Shown: positions 10,340-19,274 of the stretch, piece by piece
Position numbering within the stretch: the first letter of the stretch is position 1
Layout: every line of letters begins with the position of its first letter
NCBI RefSeq assembly: GCF_029269265.1
Contig: NZ_JARIXP010000002.1
Coordinates: forward strand, 576,189 to 640,188
DNA length: 64,000 bases
Direction: 5' to 3'
Source of the DNA: Rheinheimera sp. 1928-s
GTDB taxonomy: Bacteria > Pseudomonadota > Gammaproteobacteria > Enterobacterales > Alteromonadaceae
The notes under the pieces: generated by a model
Seen by the model: the letters and a program-made list of their open reading frames with translations, nothing else
Databases searched by the model: none
Told to the model about the DNA's origin: nothing
Translations under genes and position numbers: made by a program

Positions 10340-11170
10340 ATGAGCTATTTCACCACCAAAGACAATACGCGGCTTTATTACAAAGACTGGGGCAGTGGCA
10401 GCACTGTAATTTTGATCCATGGCTGGCCTTTGTCTTCAGACAGCTGGGAAGATCAAGCTATAGCTCTGGTCAACGCCGGTCACAGAGTGATTGCTTACGA
10501 CAGACGAGGTTTTGGCCGCTCTTCCCAACCCTGGCATGGTTACGATTACAATACGCTGGCCGACGATTTAGCTGCACTGATCAACCACACTGCAGTAAAT
10601 GACGTAGCCCTGGTTGGCTTTTCTATGGGTGGAGGCGAAGTAGCACGTTATATGTCACGTTTTGAAGGTAAAAAAGTCACTAAAATTGCGCTGATTTCCT
10701 CCGTCTTACCTTTTCGTTTACTGACACCGGACAATCCAAGCGGCACGGATGCAGCCACCTTTGAACAAACAGCTTTGGCATTAAAAACCGACAGGCCCCA
10801 CTTTTACACTGCGTTTTTTCAGAAGTTTTTTGGCGTCAGTATATTGTCCAACCCGGTCAGCTCCGCATACTTAGACTGGATGCAAGGCATAGCGATGCAA
10901 GGCAGTTTACGTTCCGCCTTGCAGTGCCTGAACTCTTTTTCATCCACTGACTTCAGGGCAGATTTAGAAGCCATACAGGTACCTGTGTTAGTGATCCATG
11001 GTACCGAAGATGCCACTGTACCCATTCAAAGTTCGTCACGCCTAATCCGTAACTTTATTCCGGACGCTGAACTGATTGAATACGATGGCGCACCCCATGG
11101 CTTATTTGCCACAGAAAAAGACCGCTTAAGCCGGGATTTAATCCAGTTTTTAAAAGCAGACCCAATTTAA
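10340..11170 (+). CDS. Alpha/beta-fold hydrolase (arylesterase / cofactor-free haloperoxidase type)
   Basis: The 276-residue protein has no signal peptide and should be cytoplasmic. It shows the oxyanion-site motif HGWPLSSDSW (from His27), the nucleophile elbow GFSMGG with Ser95, the acid Asp224 in HGTEDATVP, and the catalytic His253 in GAPHGL. This set and the opening FTTKDNTRLYYKDWGSG are typical of the non-heme chloroperoxidase/arylesterase branch, which acts as esterases and can form peracids in vitro. The natural substrate cannot be read from sequence. It stands alone, divergent from the Rnk-like gene, with GGAG 7 nt before its ATG. Confidence 0.85.
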   Translation: MSYFTTKDNTRLYYKDWGSGSTVILIHGWPLSSDSWEDQAIALVNAGHRVIAYDRRGFGRSSQPWHGYDYNTLADDLAALINHTAVNDVALVGFSMGGGEVARYMSRFEGKKVTKIALISSVLPFRLLTPDNPSGTDAATFEQTALALKTDRPHFYTAFFQKFFGVSILSNPVSSAYLDWMQGIAMQGSLRSALQCLNSFSSTDFRADLEAIQVPVLVIHGTEDATVPIQSSSRLIRNFIPDAELIEYDGAPHGLFATEKDRLSRDLIQFLKADPI

Positions 11171-11186
11171 CAGGGAAGCGAAACCT

Positions 11187-11210
11187 GAGTCAGAGCTTGC
11201 ACTCTGACTC
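11187..11210. terminator. Stem-loop between convergent genes
   Basis: GAGTCAGAG, loop CTTGCA, CTCTGACTC: a perfect 9-bp stem in the 45-bp gap between the convergent hydrolase and DUF3472 gene ends. There is no good T-run on either side, so termination strength is uncertain. Confidence 0.45.
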
Positions 11211-11215
11211 CTTAG

Positions 11216-12526
11216 TTAAGGCAAAGCCGAAAAATCGATTTGTGGTACAGAGTGACTGACTGGCAATTGCCATGAAGTACCCACTGCTGTGGTGTCGCTA
11301 AAGAAACCACAGTTTTGCAGCATAAAGCCCTGCTCTGTTACACCGCCTTTGAAATCCAGTCGGTTGCCGCTGCCGCCTGTGCCATCGACACTAAAACGTG
11401 CACTGCGGTTTTGCGTCCAATTGCCTGCTGCATCAGCAAACCATTGGCTGGGGAAATACACCTTACGGCCTGTATCTCCGGTTTCCGGGATAAAGTTTTC
11501 CAAAAAGGAATGGGGCCGCTCTATGTTGCGCTGCGTATCTGGCCGACTAAAACTGGCGATCAGTTGCCATTGACCAGACTCTGGCGGATAAAACCAGGCG
11601 CTGTAATGAGTGTGATTGTCGTTTTGCGGTTCGGCTTTGAGCAAAAAGCGGTAGCGGGTGTCGGTTTGCCACAAATAACGCAGGAAACTCTGGCCGCCTG
11701 AACCTTCGTTACCAAACTCCCCGGTTTGTACTTGCGCGCCCTTACGCAGTAATTTCACCTGAAATTCTTCAGGAATACTGCTTGGGTCGTCTGTTTCATA
11801 AGGGCTCCAGACCGAAAACAGCACCCGCCGCTCTGTAGCAGAATTCACCTGAATGCCAAAGTAACCATCGGCAAAACCATTGGCCATAAAGTAACTGCCT
11901 AAGGTATCGCTACCAGACGGAATTTCCATTTCGCTATAAAACCAGCGTGTTGTGCTGTTTTCAGGCAATTGATAGGTTAAATGTACCGAAGGCCCACGCC
12001 GCCCCCAATACACCTCATCTTTAATATAACTGGCGTTCGCTGCGGCTGAACCACCAAAATTCAATTGTGTTAATTCAGCAAAAGTCTGACCGCTGCTACT
12101 GACCCCACGCAGCAAAATTTTCTGATAACCAGTTTGAGTCACCTGAAAACGGCCAACAGCATGTTGCTTGCTGCTGGAGCCAGTTAAAGTCAAAGTATGG
12201 CGTTGCTCATTTAAACTGACTTCCAGTTTAGATTCACCTTGCGCCACCTGCCCTGTTAAAGCTAAATCCAGCTCACCTGTTTGCGGCAGATACAAATACA
12301 CAGCCAACACATCATCGGCATGTTGCCAGTTCCTGATCCCTAGCTCTGTCACTATAGCGCCCGTCGCTTCTGCATCCCCTTCAACCCAGCTGTTGGCTGC
12401 CAGACTTAACTGGTAAGGCAAAGGCTGTTGTTGCACAGGCGTGGCAACAGCAACTTGTTCCGCCGAACTGCCGCCACAGGCTGATAAAAAAATAAGCCCC
12501 GGCAGGGTCATTAAATATCGCATCAT
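11216..12526 (-). CDS. DUF5077/DUF3472 family lipoprotein
   Basis: The 436-residue product starts with a lipoprotein signal (LIFLSAC, acyl-Cys at 17). Residues of about 35-160 look like DUF5077, a beta-sandwich that begins with the sentence-like NSWVEGDAEATGA. From about 170 to the end is DUF3472, with YFMANGFADGYFGIQVNS, VLFSVWSPYETDDP and GGVTEQGFMLQNCGFF. These families are found in secreted carbohydrate-related proteins, but no activity is established that I know of. It lies 89 bp downstream of the TonB receptor in the same direction, probably co-transcribed. I infer a role at the cell surface in binding or trimming GalNAc-bearing glycans. Confidence 0.7.
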   Translation of the reverse strand: MMRYLMTLPGLIFLSACGGSSAEQVAVATPVQQQPLPYQLSLAANSWVEGDAEATGAIVTELGIRNWQHADDVLAVYLYLPQTGELDLALTGQVAQGESKLEVSLNEQRHTLTLTGSSSKQHAVGRFQVTQTGYQKILLRGVSSSGQTFAELTQLNFGGSAAANASYIKDEVYWGRRGPSVHLTYQLPENSTTRWFYSEMEIPSGSDTLGSYFMANGFADGYFGIQVNSATERRVLFSVWSPYETDDPSSIPEEFQVKLLRKGAQVQTGEFGNEGSGGQSFLRYLWQTDTRYRFLLKAEPQNDNHTHYSAWFYPPESGQWQLIASFSRPDTQRNIERPHSFLENFIPETGDTGRKVYFPSQWFADAAGNWTQNRSARFSVDGTGGSGNRLDFKGGVTEQGFMLQNCGFFSDTTAVGTSWQLPVSHSVPQIDFSALP

Positions 12527-12560
12527 AGGTTTATCCTTGACTGTTATCCAGCTTTTCTAG

Positions 12561-12581
12561 GGGCGCGGTTTATCCGCGCCC
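12561..12581 (-). other. GC-rich hairpin between TonB receptor and DUF3472 gene
   Basis: GGGCGCGG, a 5-base loop, CCGCGCCC: an 8-bp all-GC stem in the 89-bp spacer. There is no U-tract after it on the minus strand, so it is more likely a partial attenuator or an RNA-processing/stabilising stem that lowers expression of the downstream lipoprotein than a full terminator. Confidence 0.4.
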
Positions 12582-12615
12582 GCCTCTCGTTTCCATTGAT
12601 TTCATCAGGATAAAG

Positions 12616-15474
12616 TTAGAAGCTGCCCCTGATACCCACGGCAAGCTGAGTACCAAAACGCTCGAGATAGTTGACCTGATCTTCACGTTTGACATAACCC
12701 CAGTAGCGGCTGTTGCTTAAGTTACTGGCTTCAGCAAAAACGGTCAGACCGTGCATAAAGTCATAACTGATGCTGGCATCCAGCTGGCCGTAATCCGCTA
12801 TCCAGGATGCACCACCCCAATCTTCCGGATTAGTGACAAATTTAGAGCGCCAGTTATAAGCTAAACGAGCCTGAACTCCATACTGTTCATAGTAAACCAC
12901 AGCGTTGTAGGAGTTTTTCGACATGCCCTGAAACGGCAGATCTTTGGCTTTTAATTCCGGATCGTCGTAGCTGCTGTCGACATAGGTGTAATTCAGCTGG
13001 AAACCTAAGCCATTAAAAGGTTCTGGTAAAAACTCCTGCAGCGATTGTTGCCAGGCCACTTCATAACCTTGCACTTTAGCGCCGTATTCTCCGTTTACAG
13101 CGGTAGTCACCAAATAGTCTGTCCCCTGAACATTGGCGGCAAATTTCTCTTCAGCAATAAATGATTTAATGTCTTTCATAAACACACCACCACTTAGAGC
13201 ACTGCTTTCACCGTAGTACCATTCCAAAGTTAAATCGGCCTGATTAGCTTCTTCTGGTTTTACCCCGGGATTGCCCAAAGCCAGAGTGGGCAGGTTTTGC
13301 TCTCTGGTAGTGAAATTAGGGGCAGCCCAGGAGCGCAGATAATACAGTGACGGACGACTCAGAACTTCAGCAGCAGAGAAGCGTAGCAAGAGCTCATCGG
13401 TTAAATTCAGTTTAAAGTTCAGGCTGGGTAAAATACTGTTGTAGCTGTCGTCGTAGCTGACTGGCAATACCTGACGCCAGTCGTTATTAATAGGTTGCCC
13501 TAAGCTGTCCAGTTGCACTTTACTCAGGTCATAACCAAAACCTGTAGAGGTCACATCGGTTTTACTGCCGCGTAAACCTAAGTTCAGCATCGAAGTTAAA
13601 CCAAACAATTCAGGTTCCATCGTCACCTGTACAAAAGCTGTACTGACCGCTTCTTCAACTTCATAACTACCAGCCTTGTTTTGTACTGCAACTATGCTTT
13701 TATCTGCAGCTTCAGCATTGATACCGCGGTAATAAGCCAGCAGTTTGTCGTAATCAAAACTTGGCCAAGGGGATGGTGATAAGCTGGTTTCACCTTCAAG
13801 GAAGTTATCAAAATTAGCAGGAACAAAGACATCTGCCGGAATTCGGAATAACTCAAATTCGCCCTTCTGAAATACGGTACTGTCATCAAAAGCGTAACCG
13901 TCACGACTTAAATAAAAGCCACCCCGGCTGAACTGACTGGCATTGGCTGAAGCATACTGGTTCTGACCTTTGCTTTGATTGACATAAGTAAGGCCTGCAT
14001 CTACTTTCGTGATCAGCCCATCCTGTGGCGTATAGGTACTCAGCAGTTTGAAGTCACCTATTTTGTCAGTTACACCAGTGCCTGAGTTATAGCTGTAGTG
14101 CGCTCCATAGTCTTGTTCTGCGGTCAGGCCAGGGCTTATCACCACATCCGGTAATTTGTTGCCTGAACTGTAATCAATGTCAATTGAATCCACAAAACCG
14201 CGGGCCACAATAAAGCGATTATCACCAGCGTTTTGATCTTTGGCTTCGGAATAAGCCGCATCCAGAGTAAAAGACCATTGTTCGTTGTACTGGTATTTCG
14301 TATTGAAGCCCAACTGATAGGTATCGGTTTTGCGGGGTGAACTGATATTCAACAGCTCCACCATGGTGTTTTCACCGGTCTGCCGCATTTTGATGACTCT
14401 GTCCATCTCATCAAAAGTAGCATCACTAAACAGCGGCGTGCCTGGCGTGTGAGTTTCATCATAGTTTACAAAACCAATCTGATACCTGTTGCCGTCTGTG
14501 TTGTAGCGGGAGAAAAGGCTGTCGAAGTTAATATCCAACTGATCTGTGGGTCGCCACTGCAAAGCAAGAGTTGCACCTAAACGTTCCCGCACATCCTGCG
14601 CATTAGCAAAATACATATAACTTGGGATCTTAGAAGCATAAGTTTCGCCCGCATCTATAGTGCCGTTGTTGTTGGTATCTACAGGCACACCAGCGCTGTC
14701 GACACCCCAGCCTTCGTCTTCATCAAAAAAACCTGAGGCTGAATAGGTATCAGCTCTTAAGGTTTTCTTTGAATAGACAGCAGAGAACAAGGCACCGAAA
14801 CTGTCATCTTCGTTTTTCTGGCCATAAATAAAAGACGCATGCGGATGTGTATCCTGAGTGCGTGATTCGTAAATCCCTTTGGCGGATGCCGAAATAGTAG
14901 TGCCATCCATATCCAGCGGCTTGCGGGTTTCAATATCAATCACAGCGCCAATACCACCTTCAGGCAGCTGAGCTTCAGGGGATTTATACACCCTGAGCAC
15001 ACTGACCAGTTCTGACGCTATGGTGTCGAAGTTAAAATCACGGCCTGCATACTCAGACGCCAGCTTGCGACCATTTAAGGTAGTAATGTTGTAACCACCA
15101 CCCAAACCACGCACCAGAATATTCTGGCCTTCACCACCGTTTCGGGTAATGGTGATACCCGGAATACGCTGCAAGGCTTCAGCTAAGTTTTCATCCGGAA
15201 ACTTACCTATGTCATCCGATACCACTAAATCCACCAGACTGGTGGCATTTTGCTTTTGAAACAAAGACTCTTTAATACTGCTGCGAATGCCAGACACCTG
15301 AATGACTTCAATGTCTTTATCGTTTTTTGCCTCCGCTTTTTTATCTGCCTGCACTGCTGCAGTTTCTGCTGTGTTGCTTTCAGTTTGCTCTGCAGCAAGC
15401 TGCCAGCTAAAGCCAGCTAAGGCGGCACTGATAGCCAGACTAAGCATGGCTGGTTTTGCTGTGATCCTGTTCAT
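12616..15474 (-). CDS. TonB-dependent outer-membrane receptor, probable GalNAc-oligosaccharide importer
   Basis: The 952-residue protein has a signal peptide ending near LAAEQ. A TonB-box region (IEVIQVSGIRSSIKES) follows, then a plug domain with SDDIGKFPDENLAEALQRIPG, VRGLGGGYNITTLNGR and a beta-barrel that ends in the classic aromatic C-terminus GIRGSF. It belongs to the large proteobacterial group of TonB receptors for carbohydrates. It is divergent from agaR over a 323-bp region holding an AgaR-type palindrome. In Shewanella Aga clusters a TonB receptor of this kind (OmpAga) is part of the regulon. Energy-driven import of GalNAc-containing glycans is therefore inferred from context. GGGGA precedes its ATG. 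Confidence 0.85.
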   Translation of the reverse strand: MNRITAKPAMLSLAISAALAGFSWQLAAEQTESNTAETAAVQADKKAEAKNDKDIEVIQVSGIRSSIKESLFQKQNATSLVDLVVSDDIGKFPDENLAEALQRIPGITITRNGGEGQNILVRGLGGGYNITTLNGRKLASEYAGRDFNFDTIASELVSVLRVYKSPEAQLPEGGIGAVIDIETRKPLDMDGTTISASAKGIYESRTQDTHPHASFIYGQKNEDDSFGALFSAVYSKKTLRADTYSASGFFDEDEGWGVDSAGVPVDTNNNGTIDAGETYASKIPSYMYFANAQDVRERLGATLALQWRPTDQLDINFDSLFSRYNTDGNRYQIGFVNYDETHTPGTPLFSDATFDEMDRVIKMRQTGENTMVELLNISSPRKTDTYQLGFNTKYQYNEQWSFTLDAAYSEAKDQNAGDNRFIVARGFVDSIDIDYSSGNKLPDVVISPGLTAEQDYGAHYSYNSGTGVTDKIGDFKLLSTYTPQDGLITKVDAGLTYVNQSKGQNQYASANASQFSRGGFYLSRDGYAFDDSTVFQKGEFELFRIPADVFVPANFDNFLEGETSLSPSPWPSFDYDKLLAYYRGINAEAADKSIVAVQNKAGSYEVEEAVSTAFVQVTMEPELFGLTSMLNLGLRGSKTDVTSTGFGYDLSKVQLDSLGQPINNDWRQVLPVSYDDSYNSILPSLNFKLNLTDELLLRFSAAEVLSRPSLYYLRSWAAPNFTTREQNLPTLALGNPGVKPEEANQADLTLEWYYGESSALSGGVFMKDIKSFIAEEKFAANVQGTDYLVTTAVNGEYGAKVQGYEVAWQQSLQEFLPEPFNGLGFQLNYTYVDSSYDDPELKAKDLPFQGMSKNSYNAVVYYEQYGVQARLAYNWRSKFVTNPEDWGGASWIADYGQLDASISYDFMHGLTVFAEASNLSNSRYWGYVKREDQVNYLERFGTQLAVGIRGSF

Positions 15475-15693
15475 GTATTCCCCGCTCTGGTAATTTTTAT
15501 AGTTTTCGCAAATTCACAAGCTAACGAAGATTTATTTAACTTGCGATTATTTACTTATAGCGCTAAAAAACATCAATGATCAACATCGAAGCACAAAAAA
15601 ACTTTTATTTATTTTCTTTTCATGCCATGCTAAATTCAACTGAAAGCAGCCAAAGCGGCCTGAAACCAGCCAGAAGGCCAGATAAATCAAGGT

Positions 15694-15742
15694 CTTTCGC
15701 TAAAGCAGGTGCAACGACACTGACTTTCGAAAGCTTTCGAAA
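15694..15742 (+). promoter_or_regulatory. Candidate AgaR operator between TonB receptor and agaR
   Basis: TTTCGAAAGCTTTCGAAA at 15725-15742 is a perfect 18-bp palindrome made of two CTTTCGAAA direct repeats 10 bp apart. A further CTTTCG half-site begins at 15694, exactly 30 bp upstream. DeoR-family repressors including AgaR are known to use CTTTC-type direct repeats. The palindrome ends 56 bp before the agaR ATG, next to a -10-like TATGTT, so a bound repressor would block the promoter. The rest of the 15475-15797 gap is AT-rich, with no supportable gene. Confidence 0.6.
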
Positions 15743-15797
15743 CCAAAAACGGCATGTTATGTTCAGCGCATCAAAAAGTGCATGAACAGGAAGATAA

Positions 15798-16583
15798 ATG
15801 GACAACTTAAATACGATTGAGCGGCAACAAGAGATAGTCCGGCTGACACAGCAACTGGGCAAAGTGGCAGTCAGAGAGCTGGCCGATCGTTTTGCAGTAT
15901 CTGAAGTGACCATACGCAGTGATTTGGCGGTACTGGATCAGAAAAAATTACTGGTACGTTCCCGTGGTGGAGCCTTGATTAACAGCGAGCTGAGCCGCGA
16001 GTTGTCGTTAAAAGAAAAACGCCATTGTTATTCGGCGTTAAAACAACAACTGGGTGCAGCAGCGGCAGCGTTGATCCGTGATGGCGACAGAGTGATTTTG
16101 GATTCAGGCACGACCACACAGCAGGTGGCAGCGCATTTAGCCGACCATAAAGATCTGATAGTGATGACTAACGGTTTAAACATTGCGATGGAGCTGGCAC
16201 AAAAAGAAGAAGTGGAAGTGATGCTAACCGGCGGTTTATTACGCAAAAAGTCGATGTCGTTTTACGGCAACGTGGCAGAAAAAAGCCTGCGTGATTACAA
16301 CTTCAACAAACTGATTTTAGGGGTGGATGGTTTTGATTTAAAAGCAGGTTTAACCACCCACTTTGAAAAAGAAGCCAGCTTAAACCGGCTGATGTGTGAC
16401 ATAGCTAACGAAATTATTGTGGTGACGGATTCGTCCAAATTTGATCAACGGGCTTTTCATGTGATTTGCGGCAGCGCCAACATTCACAGCCTGGTAACCG
16501 ACAGCGGAATACCAGAGCAATACGCAGACTATTTAACAAAACAAGGTGTGCACCTACACATCATAGATAAAACTAACTTGTAG
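15798..16583 (+). CDS. agaR: DeoR-family repressor of GalNAc utilisation
   Basis: This 261-residue regulator has an N-terminal DeoR helix-turn-helix (residues of about 8-60, VRELADRFAVSEVTIRSDL) followed by RSRGGALI. The C-terminal sugar-phosphate-sensing domain is of the isomerase-like fold (ILDSGTTTQQVAAHL, MTNGLNIAMELA, LILGVDGFD). It should repress the aga genes until an amino-sugar phosphate (probably a tagatose or GalN-6-phosphate intermediate) binds. It is the first gene of the rightward cluster and lies 28 bp before the GH109 gene. GGAAG precedes the ATG. The likely operator is the palindrome at 15725. Confidence 0.85.
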   Translation: MDNLNTIERQQEIVRLTQQLGKVAVRELADRFAVSEVTIRSDLAVLDQKKLLVRSRGGALINSELSRELSLKEKRHCYSALKQQLGAAAAALIRDGDRVILDSGTTTQQVAAHLADHKDLIVMTNGLNIAMELAQKEEVEVMLTGGLLRKKSMSFYGNVAEKSLRDYNFNKLILGVDGFDLKAGLTTHFEKEASLNRLMCDIANEIIVVTDSSKFDQRAFHVICGSANIHSLVTDSGIPEQYADYLTKQGVHLHIIDKTNL

Positions 16584-16611
16584 CTAAATTACAAACGGGG
16601 AAGGAAAGAGT

Positions 16612-17988
16612 ATGTCTGGATTTAATCGTCGTTCATTTTTAAAAGCCTCTATGGCAACAGCAGCTTTAGGCGCTTTGGCATCTTGCGCTCAGGCTGGCAG
16701 CAGCACAGGTATCACCACCAAGCCAAAAGGCAAATCGGTGATGGGTTTAGTGGTACCAAAAATGAACGAAGTACGGGTTGGTTTAATTGGTGTGGGTGAA
16801 CGTGGCACTGGTTATGTCGATCACTTCAATAAAATTGAAGGTGCCCGTATTACTGCGATCTGTGATCCGGACTCTTTAGTACTGGACCGTGCCCGTAAAA
16901 AACTAGCCGACTATGGCAATACCACAGCTGCGTTTTATAGCAATGGTGATTATGCCTACCGTGAACTTTTAAACCGTCAGGACGTGGATATTGTGGTGAT
17001 TGCCACCCCATGGAAATGGCACCATCCGATGGCCAAAGAAGCCATGCTGGCTGGTAAACATGCTTTTGTTGAAGTGCCTATGGCTTTAACTTTAGAAGAA
17101 ATGTGGGATTTGGTCGACACGGCTGAAGCCACTCAGCTGAACTGCATGATGATGGAAAACGTCAACTATGGCCGTGATGAACTGATGGTACTGAATATGG
17201 TCCGTCAGGGTTTATTCGGCGACCTGCTGCATGCTGAAGCGGCTTATATTCACGAATTACGCTGGCAAATGAAAGAAATGGACCGTAAAACCGGCTCCTG
17301 GCGCACTTTGTATCATACCCAGCTGAACGGCAATATGTACCCCACTCATGGTTTAGGCCCTGTAGCCCAGTATATGAATATCAACAGAGGCGACCGCTTT
17401 GACTATTTAAGTTCGGTCAGCTCACCGGCTTTAGGCCGCGCCGCTTATGCCAAACGTGAATTCCCGGCCGATCACCCACGTAATAAGCTGAAATACATTC
17501 ACGGTGATATCAATACCAGCGTGATTAAGACAGTCCAAGGCCGGACCATTATGATCCAGCATGACACCACCACACCACGGCCTTATTCCAGACATAACTT
17601 GATCCAGGGCACGAACGGCGTTTTTGCCGGTTTCCCTAACCGCATTGCATTAGAAAACGGCGGCAGTGGCAATTTCCATGAATGGGACACCAACATGGAA
17701 CCCTGGTATGACAAATACGATCACCCTTTGTGGGTCCGTATGGGCAAAGAAGCTGAACGCAACGGCGGCCATGGCGGCATGGACTTTTTAATGTGCTGGC
17801 GGATGATTTATTGCCTGCGTAACGGTGAAGCTTTGGATCAGGATGTCTACGACGGCGCCGCCTGGTCAGCTGTATTGCCTTTGTCTGTGGCTTCGGTTTC
17901 CGATCGCAGCAACTCCAAAGACTTCCCTGACTTTACCCGTGGTGCCTGGCAAAACGGTACGCCACTTGGCATTGTAGGGAAAAGCTAA
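16612..17988 (+). CDS. GH109 alpha-N-acetylgalactosaminidase (NAD-dependent), Tat-exported
   Basis: This enzyme is expected to remove terminal alpha-linked GalNAc from glycans (blood-group-A-like or mucin-type) through an NAD-dependent oxidation/elimination mechanism. The 458-residue product starts with a twin-arginine signal [18 protein letters not shown], so it folds with its cofactor before export. A Rossmann motif [16 protein letters not shown] lies at about residues 56-72, then the Gfo/Idh/MocA core with [27 protein letters not shown] and [12 protein letters not shown]. Its place between agaR and agaZ makes it the enzyme that supplies free GalNAc to the pathway. A lipobox-like ASC at about 23-25 could also anchor it. 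Confidence 0.88.
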   Translation: MSGFNRRSFLKASMATAALGALASCAQAGSSTGITTKPKGKSVMGLVVPKMNEVRVGLIGVGERGTGYVDHFNKIEGARITAICDPDSLVLDRARKKLADYGNTTAAFYSNGDYAYRELLNRQDVDIVVIATPWKWHHPMAKEAMLAGKHAFVEVPMALTLEEMWDLVDTAEATQLNCMMMENVNYGRDELMVLNMVRQGLFGDLLHAEAAYIHELRWQMKEMDRKTGSWRTLYHTQLNGNMYPTHGLGPVAQYMNINRGDRFDYLSSVSSPALGRAAYAKREFPADHPRNKLKYIHGDINTSVIKTVQGRTIMIQHDTTTPRPYSRHNLIQGTNGVFAGFPNRIALENGGSGNFHEWDTNMEPWYDKYDHPLWVRMGKEAERNGGHGGMDFLMCWRMIYCLRNGEALDQDVYDGAAWSAVLPLSVASVSDRSNSKDFPDFTRGAWQNGTPLGIVGKS

Positions 17989-17990
17989 GC

Positions 17991-19274
17991 ATGAGCGCCT
18001 TATCGCAGATTTTGCAGCAAAATAAACAGGGATTGGGCAGAGGCATTTATTCGGTCTGTTCAGCTCAGCCTCTGGTATTAACAGCGGCCTTGCGCCGAGC
18101 CAAAGCCGACAATTCTGTACTCTTGATTGAAGCCACCGCCAATCAGGTTAATCAGTTTGGTGGTTACACCGGTATGTTGCCCGCTGACTTTATCGCTTAT
18201 GTCAGGCAACTGGCTAAAACCGAAGGGGTGCAGCAACAACAACTGATTTTTGGTGGTGATCATTTAGGCCCTGTGGTCTGGTGTAAAGAGCCGGCAGAAC
18301 AGGCGATGCTAAAAGCTGAACAGCTGATTGCCGTTTTTGTAGAAGCGGGTTTTAGCAAAATTCATTTAGACACCAGTATGGCCTGTGCTGATGATCCTGC
18401 GGCTTTGTCCGATGAAGTGATAGCGACACGGGCCGCAAGGTTATGCAAAGTAGCAGAACAGCACCGTGCACCGGACCAATCACTCTGTTATGTGATAGGC
18501 ACAGAAGTACCAGCACCAGGCGGCGTGACAGAACTGGAGCACGAACTAGCACCAACCCCGGTTCAGGCGGTACAACATACGCTGAATACCCATAAAGCGG
18601 CTTTTACTGCGGCGGGCTTAGGTGATGATGTCTGGCAAAAAGTTATAGCTTTAGTGGTACAACCCGGCGTTGAGTTTGATAACAGCAAGGTGCATCTGTT
18701 TGATGTCCCCGCCAGTCAGGCCTTAAGTGCTTATATTCAGACCCAAGCTGGCCTGGTGTATGAAGCGCATTCCACTGATTATCAGTTGCCTGAACAGTTA
18801 AACGCTTTAGTGCAAGGCCATTTTGCGATTTTGAAAGTAGGCCCGGGCCTGACCTTTGCACTGCGGGAAGCTTTATTTGTTCTAAGTTTTATTGAAGATG
18901 AATTGGTAGCTCCGGAACAAAGCTCGCAGCTTCGGACCCGTTGCAAAGCTCTGATGCAAAACAATACCGGATACTGGCAAAAGTTCTACACTGACTCATC
19001 GCAGCAATGGCAGTTGCTGTACAGCTTTAGCGATCGCATTCGGTATTATTGGCCTGAAACTGAATTACAGCGGGCCATCGACACCTTGTTCAGTAATTTG
19101 TCAGCCCCCTTGCCTTTGCCACTGCTTAGCCAGTTTTTACCTGCCTCTTATCAGGCTGTATTAAGAGGCACAGTAGCCAACAAGGTGGAAGATTTAGTGA
19201 TCCACCATATTGATCAGGTACTGGCCAGCTACGCCAACGCCTGTGCTTTAGCTGCGACAACCAGGAGTATTTAA
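17991..19274 (+). CDS. agaZ: Tagatose-1,6-bisphosphate aldolase subunit AgaZ/KbaZ
   Basis: At 427 residues this matches the KbaZ/GatZ family, which supports the class II aldolase splitting tagatose-1,6-bisphosphate into glyceraldehyde-3-phosphate and dihydroxyacetone phosphate. Family features include GRGIYSVCSAQPLVL, LIEATANQVNQFGGYTGM, GGDHLGP, HLDTSMAC, IGTEVPAPGG and FEAHSTDYQ-like VYEAHSTDYQLP. It follows the GH109 stop by 2 bp and its own stop overlaps the agaS start by one base (TAATG). In enterics this protein works with a separate catalytic subunit, KbaY or GatY. No such gene is in the cluster, as is reported for Shewanella. Confidence 0.88.
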   Translation: MSALSQILQQNKQGLGRGIYSVCSAQPLVLTAALRRAKADNSVLLIEATANQVNQFGGYTGMLPADFIAYVRQLAKTEGVQQQQLIFGGDHLGPVVWCKEPAEQAMLKAEQLIAVFVEAGFSKIHLDTSMACADDPAALSDEVIATRAARLCKVAEQHRAPDQSLCYVIGTEVPAPGGVTELEHELAPTPVQAVQHTLNTHKAAFTAAGLGDDVWQKVIALVVQPGVEFDNSKVHLFDVPASQALSAYIQTQAGLVYEAHSTDYQLPEQLNALVQGHFAILKVGPGLTFALREALFVLSFIEDELVAPEQSSQLRTRCKALMQNNTGYWQKFYTDSSQQWQLLYSFSDRIRYYWPETELQRAIDTLFSNLSAPLPLPLLSQFLPASYQAVLRGTVANKVEDLVIHHIDQVLASYANACALAATTRSI

